From positions 23,746,001 through 23,810,000 of the forward strand of contig CM075937.1 of the NCBI GenBank assembly GCA_038030265.1: a stretch of DNA of 64,000 nucleotides, given 5' to 3'. The notes beneath the pieces were generated by a model. It saw only the letters and a program-made list of their open reading frames with translations. It had not been told where the DNA came from and made no database searches. Both the position numbers and the translations under genes were made by a program. Origin of the DNA: Corythucha ciliata. Its lineage: Eukaryota > Arthropoda > Insecta > Hemiptera > Tingidae. Below are positions 1-11,800 of the stretch, piece after piece (position 1 is the first letter of the stretch; each line of letters starts with the position of its first letter).

Positions 1-485
1 GCCCTCCTTTGAATTTCTGGAACGTTGAGGCAGGGCAGGATCTTTGCCTTCTGGGGCTAATTTGTTTTTGCCGCCCCATGCGGCTCCCCCCCCCCCCGCC
101 AACTTCCTCCAAGACTTGTGGAGTCAAGCAAGTAGCGAGTGAATGGATTCTACAAGTTACTAGAGGAAAACTATGTTGGCATGTTGGCTTTTCGTGATGA
201 ACGTTTCAGGGCAACCCCATAGTGCCTGGGTTTCAATCCCGCTCAGAGCATGCCGAGGTATAGTCGTACAGAGTCAAAGAGGACAGACCTCCCCGCGCCA
301 TTGTTCTTAGAGGGCACCCGAAAAGCTTAAACATGGAAGAATGAGGATTTGTAAGTTTCATGGTGGATGGAGAATCGTGAAAAATAGATGTGGTATCCGC
401 TTGGATAACGCTTTGGCCCCATCCGACAATTTTAATTCCATCCGTCTAGGAGAATAGAACAAATCAGGTAACCAGCAGTTTTTGT
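1..485. other. No recognisable gene
   Basis: I see no coding region or RNA gene here. The stretch holds a run of 12 C at about 86-97 and only short frames without family motifs. The sequence near 225-245 has a weak resemblance to a tRNA T-arm, but no A-box or cloverleaf goes with it. Confidence 0.5.
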
Positions 486-489
486 GACT

Positions 490-584
490 AAATATTCGCA
501 CATTGGAAAGAATACTGGTACAACTCAAAAAAGTTATTCTGGCCAATCCGAAAAACTTATTTGAGTTGATTAATGTTATATTTT
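490..584 (+). repeat. Terminal inverted repeat, left copy, of the Penelope-like element
   Basis: This about 90-bp stretch recurs in inverted orientation at 2260-2345, on the other side of the Penelope-like coding region. Two blocks make the match clear. TTGATTAATGTTATATTT at 566-583 matches its inverted partner at 17 of 18 positions. GGTACAACTCAAA at 509-521 is exact in inverse. The middle is more diverged. Penelope-like elements are known for terminal repeats in direct or inverted arrangement, so this fits the element's own ends. The outer limits are estimated by eye. Confidence 0.65.
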
Positions 585-862
585 TAGGGTTTTGGCTTTT
601 TTCTTCTTCTACTTTCTTCGTTTCCTGAGCTTTCGCCTTCTTGTGCTGAAGGCATCGTCAGAGAACTTTTTGGGTTTTTTATTTTAAATCACAGACATGT
701 GACGAATGGAGGGGTGTCAATTTGTTCTTGTTGATTAGAAAATTTGTTGTTGATGGCAACTGAGAATGTCTTCTGGTTATCTTCTTTTCAAGTTTGAAAT
801 CAGTGGCCTCCAGGCATGTGGTACATGAATTCCTTCATCTCTGTTGAAGTTTTATTTTTTCT

Positions 863-2246
863 TTATTTCGATGGCTTCTCGAATTTTACGTTTCTTCCAC
901 GAACTTTCAGTTGCCAGTATTTGGTATCTTCAAATTTGATGACGTGTGATTGTCCGCTGTACATGTGTTCAGCTATTGCTGATTTTTCAATATTGTGGTG
1001 TTTTACGGCTGACATGATTCTTTCATTCTTGTTTTGACGTTTCGAAGAGTTTCACCAATGTAAGATTTGTTACAGCTGCAAGGTATTTCGTAGACACCTG
1101 GGTTTTCGAGTTTTCTTTCATCTTTGACATTTCTGAGGAAGCGATTTATTTTTCTTGGTGGTTTGAACGTTGATCTGATTTTGTACTTCTTGAGGATTCT
1201 TGCTATTTTGTTTGAAGTCCCTTCGACGAATGGTAGCACCACTTTCCCTTTGATTTCTTCAGTTTCTTCTCGGTATCTTGGGTTTTCTGTATTTTCACCT
1301 GAAGAAAGTTTTTTTGATTTCTTGATTGCTTTCGTGAATATTTTTTTCGTGTATCAATTTTTTTGTAGAACTTCTTGTAAGTGTTTTATTTCTTCTTCAA
1401 GGTGTTCATTGTCTGAGATTTTGATGGCTCTGTCGATCAAGGATTTGACGATACCATTCTTTTGAGCTGGGTGGTGGTGCGAATTTGCGTGTAGATAGCG
1501 ATCAGTGTGAGTGGGTTTTCTGTAGACGCTGTGTCCCAAGAATCCGTCTTCTTTTCTTCTTATTAGGACGTCGAGAAAAGGAAGTTTTCTTTCATTTTCT
1601 ATTTCCATGGTGAATTTGATGTTTTGATGTTGATTATTCAAGTGGTCCAGAAAGGTGTTTAAATTCTCTAGCCCGTATGGCCATATTACGAAGGTGTCGT
1701 CTACGTAGCGCAGCCATAGACTTGTTTTCATTGTTGCTGTTTCTATTGCTTTCTCTTCGAACTTTTCCATGTACAGATTTGCAATTACTGATGACAGTGG
1801 AGAGCCCATTGCAGCTCCTGATTTCTGTCGATAGAATTGTCCTTGAAAACTGAAGTATGTTGTGTTCAGACAGAATTCCGTTATATCTGCCAGGTCTTCC
1901 GGTAGAAGATTTCGGACGATATCTGTGACTTCTTCGATTGGGATTTTTGTGAAGAGGGAGACGACGTCAAAGCTAACGAGAAGATCTGTTGGAGAGGTTT
2001 TGATATTTTGTATTTTCTTTACAATATCCGTTGAGTTTAACACAAAGGAGCTGGTTTTTCCGACGTGCTTCTGAAGTTTTTTTGCTTTGAATCTTGCTGT
2101 TTTTTGTGTCGAAGAGCGTATTGTATTCACGATTGGGCGAAGTGGAGCATCTTTCTTGTGAATTTTTGGGACCCCGTAGATTCTAGGGGCTACGGGATCT
2201 GATTCTTTTAGGCTGGTTTTTTCTTCGTATTTAGCGTGACGGAGTT
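863..2246 (-). pseudogene. Penelope-like element: reverse transcriptase plus GIY-YIG endonuclease, broken
   Basis: The minus strand encodes a Penelope-type polyprotein fragment. In order it shows an upstream block reading PRIYGVPKIHKKDAPLRPIV (open from about 2246), RT motif A (VSFDVVSLFTKIP), the block GAAMGSPLSSVIANLYMEKF, the catalytic YVDD box (LRYVDDTFVIW), a linker, and a GIY-YIG start (GVYEIPCSCNKSYIGETL). An in-frame TGA at 1354-1356 breaks the linker. A frameshift near 1010-1020 then moves the end of the GIY-YIG domain into another frame, which stops at 863-865. The 5' part of the reverse transcriptase is missing beyond 2246. RT followed by GIY-YIG is diagnostic of EN(+) Penelope-like elements. 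With a stop, a frameshift and a 5' truncation, this copy cannot make active protein. Confidence 0.9.
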
Positions 2247-2259
2247 TTTAATCTTTTCC

Positions 2260-2345
2260 AAAATATAACATTAACCAAGTTGTATGGCTTAAAAACTAAT
2301 ATTATTTGAGTTGTACCACTATTCTTCCCAGTGTGCGATATTCGA
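2260..2345 (-). repeat. Terminal inverted repeat, right copy, of the Penelope-like element
   Basis: Inverted partner of the repeat at 490-584. It begins about 14 bp after the truncated 5' end of the reverse transcriptase. The outer block (about 2306-2345) and the innermost 18 bp match best, and the middle contains small gaps. Confidence 0.65.
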
Positions 2346-2370
2346 TTCTGCCTTCAATTCGGATTCGATT

Positions 2371-2462
2371 TGTATAGGTAATAGCCTAATAGCCTAAGTA
2401 GGTAATAGCCTAAGTAATAGGTAAGTAATATAAGGTAAGTAATATAGGCAATAGCCTAATGG
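2371..2462. repeat. Short irregular tandem repeat, TAGGTAATAGCCTAA-like
   Basis: Variants of AATAGCCTAA and TAGGTAAGTAATA recur head to tail with irregular spacing over about 90 bp. No coding capacity is visible. Confidence 0.6.
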
Positions 2463-3005
2463 AAAAGCTCTAGTTAGCAACTAAATTTGAGAAAAAATGG
2501 TCATTAACCGATCAAGTAAACAGCCATATTAGGATTGAAAGAGCTACAGGCATTAAATTGTTTTTGGAAGCGCCAAATTCGTGAAATTGGTCCTTAAAAA
2601 GTGCCAGAACCACGAAATTTTATTTTTTGGATGAACCAAGTTCTTAAATTCGGTAACATGGGCAAACAAAGGATGATCATGGAGGCTCATGGAGATTTCC
2701 GCTCCGGGCCCCGACTAATGGAGCGTGGAGGTCCGCTATTTCACATGGAAGTAAGAAGAGAATGGAATAGACATCGCGTGGTATGGGGCCGGAGAGGGGA
2801 GAGCGCGACTGACTTCGGCCACGCCCACATAGCACCACTTGGCAGTCCAGTGAGCTTGAAACTTGAAAGAATTGAATTCGCAATTCGCTTTTATTTCTAA
2901 CTAAAACACTTTTTTCTCAACTGCAGAGCAAGTTTTAGATTTTATTATCGAAAAAGTCATTTAATTGATTTTTAAAAGAAAAATTAAGTATCGTGACTTT
3001 CGATA
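2463..3005. other. No recognisable gene
   Basis: A 99-codon plus-strand frame (2601-2900) is open but shows no domain and no supporting context. I treat it as chance. Confidence 0.5.
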
Positions 3006-3039
3006 GGAACTAACGGGACATCCTAATTTACTGACAACC

Positions 3040-3614
3040 AGGGAATCGACCCGGCAACCCGCATAGCTTCAAATGGTTGTAAATTCCTCTTGACCCTGAA
3101 CACTACATAGCAAATGCCTACCTCCACAAACATTACTTTTTCAAAATACCAAGTACCACTGGTACTTTACTCCGAGTGCCATACATACAAAACGCCCGGC
3201 AACCCGCATAACTTCAAATGGTTGTAAATCCCTCTTGACCCTGAACACTACATAGCAAATGCCTACCTCCACAAACATTACTTTTTCAAAATACCAAGTA
3301 CCACTGGTACTTTACTCCGAGTGCCATACATACAAAACGCCCGGCAACCCGCATAACTTCAAATGGTTGTAAATTCCTCTTGACCCTGAACACTACATAG
3401 CAAATGCCTACCTCCACAAGCATTACTTGTTCAAAATACCAAGTACCAATGGTACTTTACTCCGAGTGCCATACATACAAAACGCCCGGCAACCCGCATA
3501 ACTTCAAATGGTTGTAAATTCCTCTTGACCCTGAACACTGCATAGTAAATGCCTACCTCCACAAGCATTACTTTTTCAAAATACCAAGTACCACTGGTAC
3601 CTTACTCTGAGTGC
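3040..3614 (+). repeat. 145-bp tandem array, left arm of the Foldback-like element
   Basis: The marker CTGAACACT recurs at 3096, 3241, 3386 and 3531, an exact period of 145 bp. Each unit also carries the near-palindrome AAGTACCACTGGTACTTTAC. About four units are present. The last is cut off inside the unit where the unique centre begins. Confidence 0.95.
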
Positions 3615-3615
3615 C

Positions 3616-3983
3616 CGCGCCTCGCTAATCGTTCTCCCATTTTGTCCCCCGAATGCCCCATGAAGACGTCCCTGCTTCCTCTGGTTTTTCTCCGTTGCTG
3701 GCGTTGCCGACGAGACGACTTTCCCCGGGCGCTGGTCAAAAACTCTCTCCTTCCGACGCTGGCCAAAAACACTCTCCCCCGGCGATCGCGTCTTCCTTTT
3801 CCGTTTGGCCCTTTCATCCCCCCACTTCTTCGCTGCCGAAACGCGTCGCAATGTGGGTTCTAACGCACTCCTCTTTTTTGTCATATTATATAATTAAGGT
3901 AGGGTTCGCCTGCCTGAGCCAAGCAGCTCGCCACGACTCCCCCCCCCCCAATATCACCGCTAGGGTGGGTGTGACCCATAACA
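3616..3983 (+). repeat. Centre of the Foldback-like element, first copy of an internal direct duplication
   Basis: This about 370-bp block is repeated in the same orientation at 4412-4752 with scattered substitutions and small indels. It starts CGCGCCTCGCTAATCG and ends near TGACCCATAACA in both. Open frames differ between copies because of the indels, so I do not read it as coding. Confidence 0.85.
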
Positions 3984-4411
3984 ATTGGTTGGACTAATCG
4001 TTCTTTAACGGTCGATACTGACTATTTGGACATGACGTGGGAACTCGCTGTTCGCTCGTCCCACGTGTGATACAAAATTCCAGAAAAGCCTTGTTAAATT
4101 TATGATTCTTTATTACGTGTTTTTGCATTGTTTTTTGTAATTAATTCATTTATTTTACGCGAAGGTCGATTTACATGGGCTCGGTTTTACGTTAGTATGA
4201 AAGTCGTTGTTAAGGGGAGGGGTTACATGGTTCACTCACGAATATTTATACCCTGGAGTACTTTGGACGCCACGGGGAAGTCCGACTTCCTGGTGCGCCG
4301 TCGACGAACAACCGCTCAACAACGGAGTCAAGGTTTTACAGCGAACGCTCCGAAGGACCGGCGATTTGCAGCCGGATGAGACAGAGGACAAAAGAGGAAA
4401 AGACCGGAGCT

Positions 4412-4752
4412 CGCGCCTCGCTAATCGCTCTCTCATTTTGTTCCCCGAATGCCCAACGAAGATGTCCCTGCTTCCTCTGGTTTTTCTCCATTGCTGGCGT
4501 TACCAACGAGACGACTTTCCCCGGGCGCTAGTCAAAAACTTACTCTCCCCGCGATCGCATCTTCCTTTTTCGTTTTTCCCTTTCATCCCCCCACTTCTTC
4601 GCTACCGAAACGCGTCGCAATGTGGGTTCTCACGCACTCATTATTTTACGGCTTTCATTCGAAGGTAGGCTTCGCCCGCCTGAGCCAAGCCGCTCGCCAC
4701 AACTCACCCACCGCCACCCAATATCATCGCTTGGTGAGTATGACCCATAACA
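4412..4752 (+). repeat. Centre of the Foldback-like element, second copy of the internal duplication
   Basis: Second copy of the block at 3616-3983, slightly shorter. About 430 bp separate the copies. Each copy is followed by a different sequence that contains GACATGACGT and CCCACGT/GGGAAC inverted motifs. Confidence 0.85.
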
Positions 4753-5002
4753 GGCTTTTGTTTGTTTGTGTTAACATTGCTCTGACATGACGTCTGACGT
4801 GGGAACACTTGGAATGATGCGTGTCCCAGCAATGTGAACGTTCACATACAAAAGCCTATGTTGGACTTTTACATCACATGTGGAACAGCGTGTTCCCGCG
4901 TCAAGTCCGAATAGTCTGTATTGACCTTGATGCTTAGTTTGAAGACCACAAAAAAAGCAACAACAAGTACCCATTCGCGTTTTTCATCGATCGCTTTATA
5001 TA

Positions 5003-5650
5003 GCTTTTGCTATGTAGTGTTCAGGGTCAAGAGGAATTTACAACCATTTGAAGTTATGCGGGTTGCCGGGCGTTTTGTATGTATGGCACTCGGAGTAAAG
5101 TACCAGTGGTACTTAGTATTTTGAAAAAGTAATGCTTGTGGAGGTAGGCATTTGCTATGTAGTGTTCAGGGTCAAGAGGAATTTACAACCATTTGAAGTT
5201 ATGCGGGTTGCCGGGCGTTTTGTATGTATGGCACTCGGAGTAAAGTACCAGTGGTACTTGGTATTTTGAAAAAGTAATGCTTGTGGAGGTAGGCATTTGC
5301 TATGTAGTGTTCAGGGTCAAGAGGGATTTACAACCATTTGAAGTTATGCGGGTTGCCGGGCGTTTTGTATGTATGGCACTCGGAGTGAAGTACCAGTGGT
5401 ACTTGGTATTTTGAAAAAGTAATGCTTGTGGAGGTAGGCATTTGCTATGTAGTGTTCAGGGTCAAGAGGGATTTACAACCATTTGAAGGTATGCGGGTTG
5501 CCGGGCGTTTTGTATGTATGGCACTCGGAGTAAAGTACCAGTGGTACTTGGTATTTTGAAAAAGTAATGCTTGTGGAGGTAGGCATTTGCTATGTAGTGT
5601 TCAGGGTCAAGAGGAATTTACAACCATTTGAAGCTATGCGGGTTGCCGGG
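5003..5650 (-). repeat. 145-bp tandem array, right arm of the Foldback-like element
   Basis: The inverse marker GTGTTCAG occurs at 5017, 5162, 5307, 5452 and 5597, again exactly 145 bp apart, on the opposite strand to the left arm. This arm has about one half-unit more than the left arm, so the arms differ in unit number but not in period. Confidence 0.95.
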
Positions 5651-5694
5651 TCGATTCCCTGGTTGTCAGCAAATTAGGATGTCCCGGAACTATA

Positions 5695-6714
5695 CAACAG
5701 GCTCTTTAAAGTTACAGAATCAACCCCTCAAAATCTTGTTTTTCGGTCGAAAAACTGGTAATTCGGTGGTAAAAACATTAAAAATGTGTTTTTTTTTTCG
5801 GATACGATTACGCGGCTATGAAACAGGTTATTTAACTCCAGAATTCGATGTTCCAATTTGAATGTTCCATTTTCGGAATTTTATTTTCCGAGTGACGTTG
5901 AAAAAACAACAAATTTGAAGGGTCCCGGGGAAGAACGACTTAAGTCCACTTAAACTAAACTTATAGAAAATTGAATTTAACATTTTTCAACTCGTAAGGT
6001 TTTTTTTTTACTCGAGGAAGAAAATAGGCAAAACCCATAATTTGACCAGAAATTCGTATATTTGAAAAAGGCAACCATCAGCTGCTTGGGCGGACTGGAC
6101 TGAAGTCCTCTTCTTCCCTTAGGCGCGCGTTTTTCCCTTGTACGGTATATTGTTTACTGTGTTTCTGATGGACTCAAGCCACTTTACGCTTTTATCGAAT
6201 CAACTAAATTGTAGTGCACAGAACAAGCTGACAAATATAGCCTCACAAGATACATTGGTAGCAAAAGTGGACTGAGGTCGTTTTTCCCTGGAAACCTTCA
6301 TTTGATTGTTAATTCGCCAGCTATTCCAGACCAAAAACCGAATACAATGATTGTACAGAGAGAGAGAGAGAGAGAGAGAGCGAAAATGAAAACTAGGAAA
6401 GGTATCCAAAAACGAAATAAAATCGTCCAATACAAGTCATACAAAAAACCTCAAATACATATAATATGCACGAAATCGATCAATTCAATAATTTTGGTAG
6501 ATCATTATTCGACTTTAGCTGTACGATTTTCCAATGCTTGTGGGCTTCGTCAACTTTTCTTCCTTCAGAAGGGCTATCGAAGTCGAATCTTCCACCAGAA
6601 AAAGAACTTGGGAACGTAGGATGGCGTCAACCTTCACAACTTCCCTCGCCGGAAAAATTAGTGTTTATTGCGAATTTTATAGCCATTGGCTCTACCCAAT
6701 CAGCACTATTACGT
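5695..6714. other. Intergenic stretch with an AG microsatellite
   Basis: No gene is recognised. An uninterrupted (AG)12 lies at 6357-6380. The short overlapping frames at 6302-6815 have no family features. Confidence 0.5.
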
Positions 6715-7040
6715 TACAAAAACGTCGCACAATGGTTGTACTGAAACTTTGTAACGGTTACAGAAACGTTACAAAACGTTGTTTAAAAGGAAATGTAACG
6801 TTTCACCAACGTTGAAAACGGCAACTTTTAGAACGTTTCATGGTAACGAATAACCAACGTTTCCATAATACGTTTTTGAGACGTCACAACAACACAACGA
6901 AGCAACGTTACTCAGACATGTTTAGTAAACGTAACGACATTACAACGTGAAACCGTTGCATGCAGACGTTACAGAAACGATGCGTTGAAATGGTTTCGAT
7001 ACGTTGCAAAATTCTTCTTTTGAAACAGTTTAGTAACGTT
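6715..7040. repeat. Cluster of degenerate ACGTT / AACGTTAC motifs
   Basis: Over about 320 bp the core ACGTT or its complement AACGT occurs many times (GTAACGTTTC, AACGTTACA, GAAACGTTAC and the like) at irregular spacing on both strands. No fixed period is seen, so it is a motif cluster rather than a clean tandem repeat. No coding content is evident. Confidence 0.6.
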
Positions 7041-8149
7041 ACAGAACCCACTCAATGTCACATATTCAGAAATTTAAAAAACGATAAATAGTATTGAAAT
7101 AATAGTTTATTTAATAATTTATTCAGTTGTTTTGGCAAATTCTTTGTAGATCACTCTCGCATTCAGAGAATTATATCTGCTCTGTTCATGCCACTCATTT
7201 AAGTCAGGTTCGTTTGGATCCCATTTTCTTGGCCGCATCATTCGATTGCTTTCTTTCGGTTTTCATGACTGGCGCAGCTAACATCAGAAACTTCAATGAA
7301 ATACCTGTTCCAAGCAAAGAAAATGAGATGAGAAAAGAAAATTGTTCAAGTACAGGACTACTGCATGAGTTAGAGGACTGAATAATGGGCGATGATGATG
7401 CCTATGAATGGCCTTAAAAATCGACTAAACAATATATATATATATAACTGAAATGTGAATAAACTTTATGGGTTAAATATTAAATTTAAAAACTTAAGGA
7501 AGCGTCGGCTGGAGATTTCTGAAACATAAAATTATACCATCAGTCAAACAACTTTTGAGGAGTGCAAAGTATAGTGATGTACTTTCTGCTCTCTGGTTAG
7601 TCTCACTGCGGAGTACTTCAGCCAGCTCTTCAACTTATTTTCTATGTCAGCTTCAGTGCAGGAGTCAGTACTTTTGACGGCGTCTAAACGAACACATTTG
7701 TTAGGAAGTATAGAATAAATAGAATCCATGTGCTAGAACGGTCAAAGGTCAAAGAAAGGTCAAAAGAATCGATTTTGAAGAGAAAAAACATTATTTTTTC
7801 TAAAAAATGGTCATTTCTGACGAAAACTCGGCAATCAACTAAGAAAACGAATATGAATATTTTTGTAAAGGACACTTTGAAGATGTTTTTTCTGAATCAC
7901 GGGTTGTCCGTACTCTCAGATTTAGTGTGGACAAACGGGGGCTGACTTTTTTTGAAAAAAATAAAATCCCCGATTTACACGACTTTGAGCCGCATTTAAG
8001 GGCACATAAAATATAGTTAACGTCTATCGAAAAACGTCAATGGCCAATCCTGACAGAAAATAGTGTGCTCTTTCCGAATTCATCACCAAAAGTTGCAAAA
8101 ATTCAAATTGAATGCGAGTTTCTCGCAGTTAGTTTAATAAAATGATGTA
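7041..8149. other. AT-rich stretch without a recognisable gene
   Basis: Only small open frames occur (the largest, 84 codons, at 7127-7381), with no domain, no splice-supported continuation and no context. A short AT dinucleotide run lies near 7430-7446. Confidence 0.5.
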
Positions 8150-8286
8150 AACCTTAAAAATCGTTAGAAATATCATATCTGGAAGGGTTTTGATTTTCGG
8201 ACCATGGTGTATATGGCGATTTCGGTCGCAAATGAGGTCTACTTTCACACACATTTTTTTGTCACACTTATCCCCCTTCAACCCTG
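8150..8286 (-). mobile_element. Relic terminus of a TA-inserting DNA transposon
   Basis: The stretch containing TCGGACCATGGTGTATATGG and ending CAACCCTG before TA resembles, in the same order, the right arm of the 1010-bp transposon at 57732-58741 (its TCGGACCATGGTGCATAGGG and final CACCCTG). Identity is clearly lower than between the two arms of that element. No matching left end was found in the preceding 1.5 kb, so this is a solitary, older, probably truncated copy. Confidence 0.6.
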
Positions 8287-8340
8287 TATTATCGTGATCA
8301 AGACCGCTATGGAAAATAATCGTTATTTATTTATTTATAA

Positions 8341-8858
8341 TGCAGATGAAGGATAGGAAAACCTATGCATCCGTCCCTTTCAGCCCCACTTATAGACACG
8401 CGCCACCATTTCTTGATCACCACAGACATGTGTCTTCTTCTCGGGCCTGACTTAAACTCCTTGGAGTTTATTGTCTAGCCATACTATTTGTACGATCGGG
8501 AAGTGGCCCGACACGTGCAATGTCTGTTAGCCCGTACTTCAACTCCCCGTCAGCCGCACCCACCGGCCAAAGTGGGCACGTCTCGGTAGAGACCGAGTGG
8601 CGGTGGGGAGCCATGCAGGTGCAAGTGCCATGAAGTACGGGGTGCGTCCGCTTGGCTGCGGGAATTTACCAGCACCATCAACCCGGTCGGACATAGGGAC
8701 CAGCCGGGAAGTTGACAGTGAACTGGAGCAGTCAATGTGTGTAGGGGATTGGGACGAATGTGCCGGGGAGGTCAGAAAGATATCAGTGGGGTCAGAGGGA
8801 TCAGAGATTGCTCTTAGTTTACCCGCAATATCAATCCAACTCGGCATAGAAGGCCGAA
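8341..8858 (-). other. 3' UTR of the R1-clade element
   Basis: About 520 bp between the ORF2 stop and the (TAAA)n tail, GC-rich compared with the flanks. Frames on the opposite strand here (for example 8597-8935) are treated as chance. Confidence 0.65.
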
Positions 8859-11800
8859 TCAGGAAGTTGATGCAAGCGGAATATTTGTGTGGGCCATGGT
8901 TGCCCCGAGACCTCTTCGATGGTACCATCCCCTAGCAAATCCGTTCAACCGCTGAACAGCTGCTCGAGAGGTAATTAAATGATGTGGTAATCGAGGTTGA
9001 TTCCAGATGACGCGGAGATCCGTGTAATTTGGACAGCTCCAGAGGACATGGGCTGCGGTCTCCTCTCGGTGGCCACATGGGCAATCCGGCGAGTCTCTTC
9101 TCCGATAGAAATGGAGTTTACCGTTAAAGCTACCGTGTCCAGTGAGGAGCTGGATTCCAGGGTAGGATAGTAGGCGTAGGTGAGGCATACGCATGCGCTG
9201 CTGAATCGAGGGAATGATATTGTGTAGATGACGTCCGGTGTTGTTTTGGTCCCATCGTTGTTGCCACTCTGCAATCAAGCCACGCCTTACAGCCCGACGG
9301 TACGAGGTAAAATCCTGCTCATCAGGAACTGCCATAATCCAGTCTGGCCGTGGAAGATCCGAATTCAGGCGTTTAAGTTGGATCACAAGGTTCTCATCGA
9401 GAAGAAGGTCTATTGGGGGGACGCCAGCCAGAACATGGCATGTTGAGTGCGCTGTGGTAGCGTATGCTTTAAGCACCTGCAGTAGTATCAGACGCTGAAT
9501 CGTGAGAATCTTGTTTCTAGCACGCTGACTAGCACGGGGCCACCATGCAATACACCCATAAAGGATGCGTGGAACCAGTACCTGCTGGTAATATACGAGT
9601 CTTGAGGATAGAGATGCCCCCCATCCTGTGCCGGACAGTCCACGAAGGAAACGACGAAGCGGTAGAACTCGCTCCCGTAACATTTGGAGATGTGGCAAAG
9701 CTGTGAAATGGCGGTCTAAGATTACGCCAAGGTAAACTGGCTTTTTGGTCAGGGGGAGAGTTCTCCCGTCTCGAAGTAATATGTGGTTGGTGCGTATTCG
9801 ACCCCGGGCGACGAATGTTTGTGTTTTGGAGATTGCGAGTCGCAGGAGCGTTGAATCACACCATTGTTCTACGCACTTCAAGGCTTCAAAGACACGGTCA
9901 CAGAGGTGATCAATATCGGTGGCTCTAATGATGATGGCCAAGTCATCAACATACGCGATTGTTTGGAAATTAAGATTCGTGAGGCGTCGCAGTAGTTCAC
10001 TGAAAGTTAAAGCCCAAAGGGCGCAGGCGAGGACCGCTCCTTGGAGACATCCTGCGGTGATAGGGTATTTTACGCCATTGCAGTGTGCAGTTCTGCCAGT
10101 GAAGTAACTACAAAGGAGGCGATACAAGTTGGATGGGATTCTCGTTTCGCGCAGGGCAGTTAGGATAGCTGGCTGCCATAGCTCGTTAAATGCTCCTGAT
10201 ATGTCCAAGAAGAGAACCACAGTAGTATCTCGCGAAGGCGTCGCTAGTTCCTCCCTGAGCCGGTTTATGGCATGTGCTGTCGAGCACCCGGGCATGCCAC
10301 CATACTGTGATGGGTGCGCCCTAGCTTCGAGGAATGGGTGCAGTGCAGTTAGGATAAGCTTCTCGAAAACTTTAGCCTCAGTTGACATTATGCTTATAGG
10401 ACGGTACGAGCCTGGCAGTGACCTGTCCCGATGAGGACCCTTTAGAAGGAGGCGTAATCGGCAGCTCTTCCACGCGACGGGGAAGTATCCTAGATGCAAA
10501 CACAGGTTAAATATGTTCGTTAGCATATCAACATAATGTCTGCTGAGGGTAGCGTTACGGACGTGCTCCCCGTGAATGCCAGAAGGGCCTGGGGCCTTGG
10601 ACGTGGCTGATCCTTGCATTGCAGTAGCTACTTGTTCATTCGTCCATTGTGGGTGTAAGGGTGTGTCAAGGGGAGCAAGCACTGACTGGCGTACTTCAGC
10701 GTCACACGGTAAGTCTAAGGCCGTTTCGTCAGTTGGGAATAGCTGCTGCAAGAGGTAGCGAGTGTTGGAAGCAGCTGAGGCTGTGTCAACGTTGGCATCA
10801 TCTTCAATGCATGTAGCGATAACTTCTGTATTCGCCTCCCGCTTCCAGATTTGGTAGGGGAGCCCCCATGGGTCATTGGACAGGACATCAGTGATAAGGC
10901 GCCGCCACCCCTGTCGTTTGGCCCGTCGCAGTTCTCTCCTGTACTGGTTCCGTAGGGCAATGTAGGTGCCCAGTGCTACCATCCACCGCATAGAGTTGGC
11001 ACGGTGGAGGCGTGCTTTTGCCGTACGAACCAGTCTGCGCAGTGTGTCCAGTTCAGGTGTCCACCAGGGTACATTTCGGCGTTGAACCATGTCTGTTCGC
11101 GGTGTTGCGATGCTCGCCGCTTGCCTGATTATTGTTTGCGCGAGGGTAACGTCAGAATTAATATCTTGGTGCGTCAATCGTGGACCCGAACTTTCTTCGA
11201 GATGGTAATGCTGAAGCGTGGAGCTTTCGAGTTGCAGATGGAAAGCATTCCAGTTTGCTCCTGCGAACTGGTAACGTCGCTTGACTACTATGTTCGATGG
11301 GAGAGGATCCGTCTCAATGTGGTATGTGATGAGAGCATGGTCTGTCGGGCCTTGATGTGAGAGATTCCAGTTCAGTGCGAGATTACGCATACTGCGCGAG
11401 ACCAGAGTGACGTCGATGTAAGATTGGCCTCGAGGCCCAATAAAGGTGGGTCCTAACGTCTGATCATTCAGTAGGATTAGGTCATATTGTGTTGCCAACA
11501 TGTACAGCGCTTCACCTCTCGCATTTACGGTTGTTGAGCCCCATGCAGTATGCCACACATTTACATCTCCTCCGATGATGACGTTACGGTCGTGCAGTGC
11601 ATCAAGTAGGTTACTGAGGTCATGAAGTATTTCCATCGTAAAATGCTGTGATGGTGGAATATAAATGGATACTACATATGTGGTACGATTGCCCTGAGTG
11701 ATAGTGATGGTCGTAATGTGGGTTGTAGACCATTGTGGCATATAAAGGGGGTGAAGCCCTTGTTGAAGCACTGCAATCGCTGTTGCCTGCGATGCGTGGG

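Larger units (their letters stand above)
3015..5685. mobile_element. Foldback-like DNA element with tandem-repeat termini, non-autonomous
   Basis: The two ends are long inverted repeats. GGGACATCCTAATTT at 3015-3029 and its inverse ending at 5685 match almost perfectly for about 55 bp. They then run into arrays of a 145-bp unit in opposite orientations (left to about 3614, right from about 5003). The left end is preceded by GGAACTAAC and the right end followed by GGAACTATA, a candidate target-site duplication of 7-9 bp. The about 1.4-kb centre has no recognisable transposase, only frames of about 110 codons. Long termini made of subrepeats resemble Foldback/Galileo elements. A Mutator-like origin is also possible from the GGG terminus and the 9-bp duplication. 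I infer a non-autonomous copy mobilised in trans. Confidence 0.85.

Noticed and set aside
215..250. tRNA or tRNA-derived SINE (GGGTTTCAATCCCGC)
   Set aside because: Only a weak B-box-like word. No A-box at the right distance and no cloverleaf could be drawn. A similar word near 15040 fails the same test.
1124..1465. 113-codon plus-strand ORF
   Set aside because: Opposite-strand shadow of the Penelope-like reverse transcriptase.
3549..4668. Several 100-150-codon frames in the centre of the Foldback-like element
   Set aside because: The two copies of the internal duplication disagree in frame, and no transposase motif is seen.
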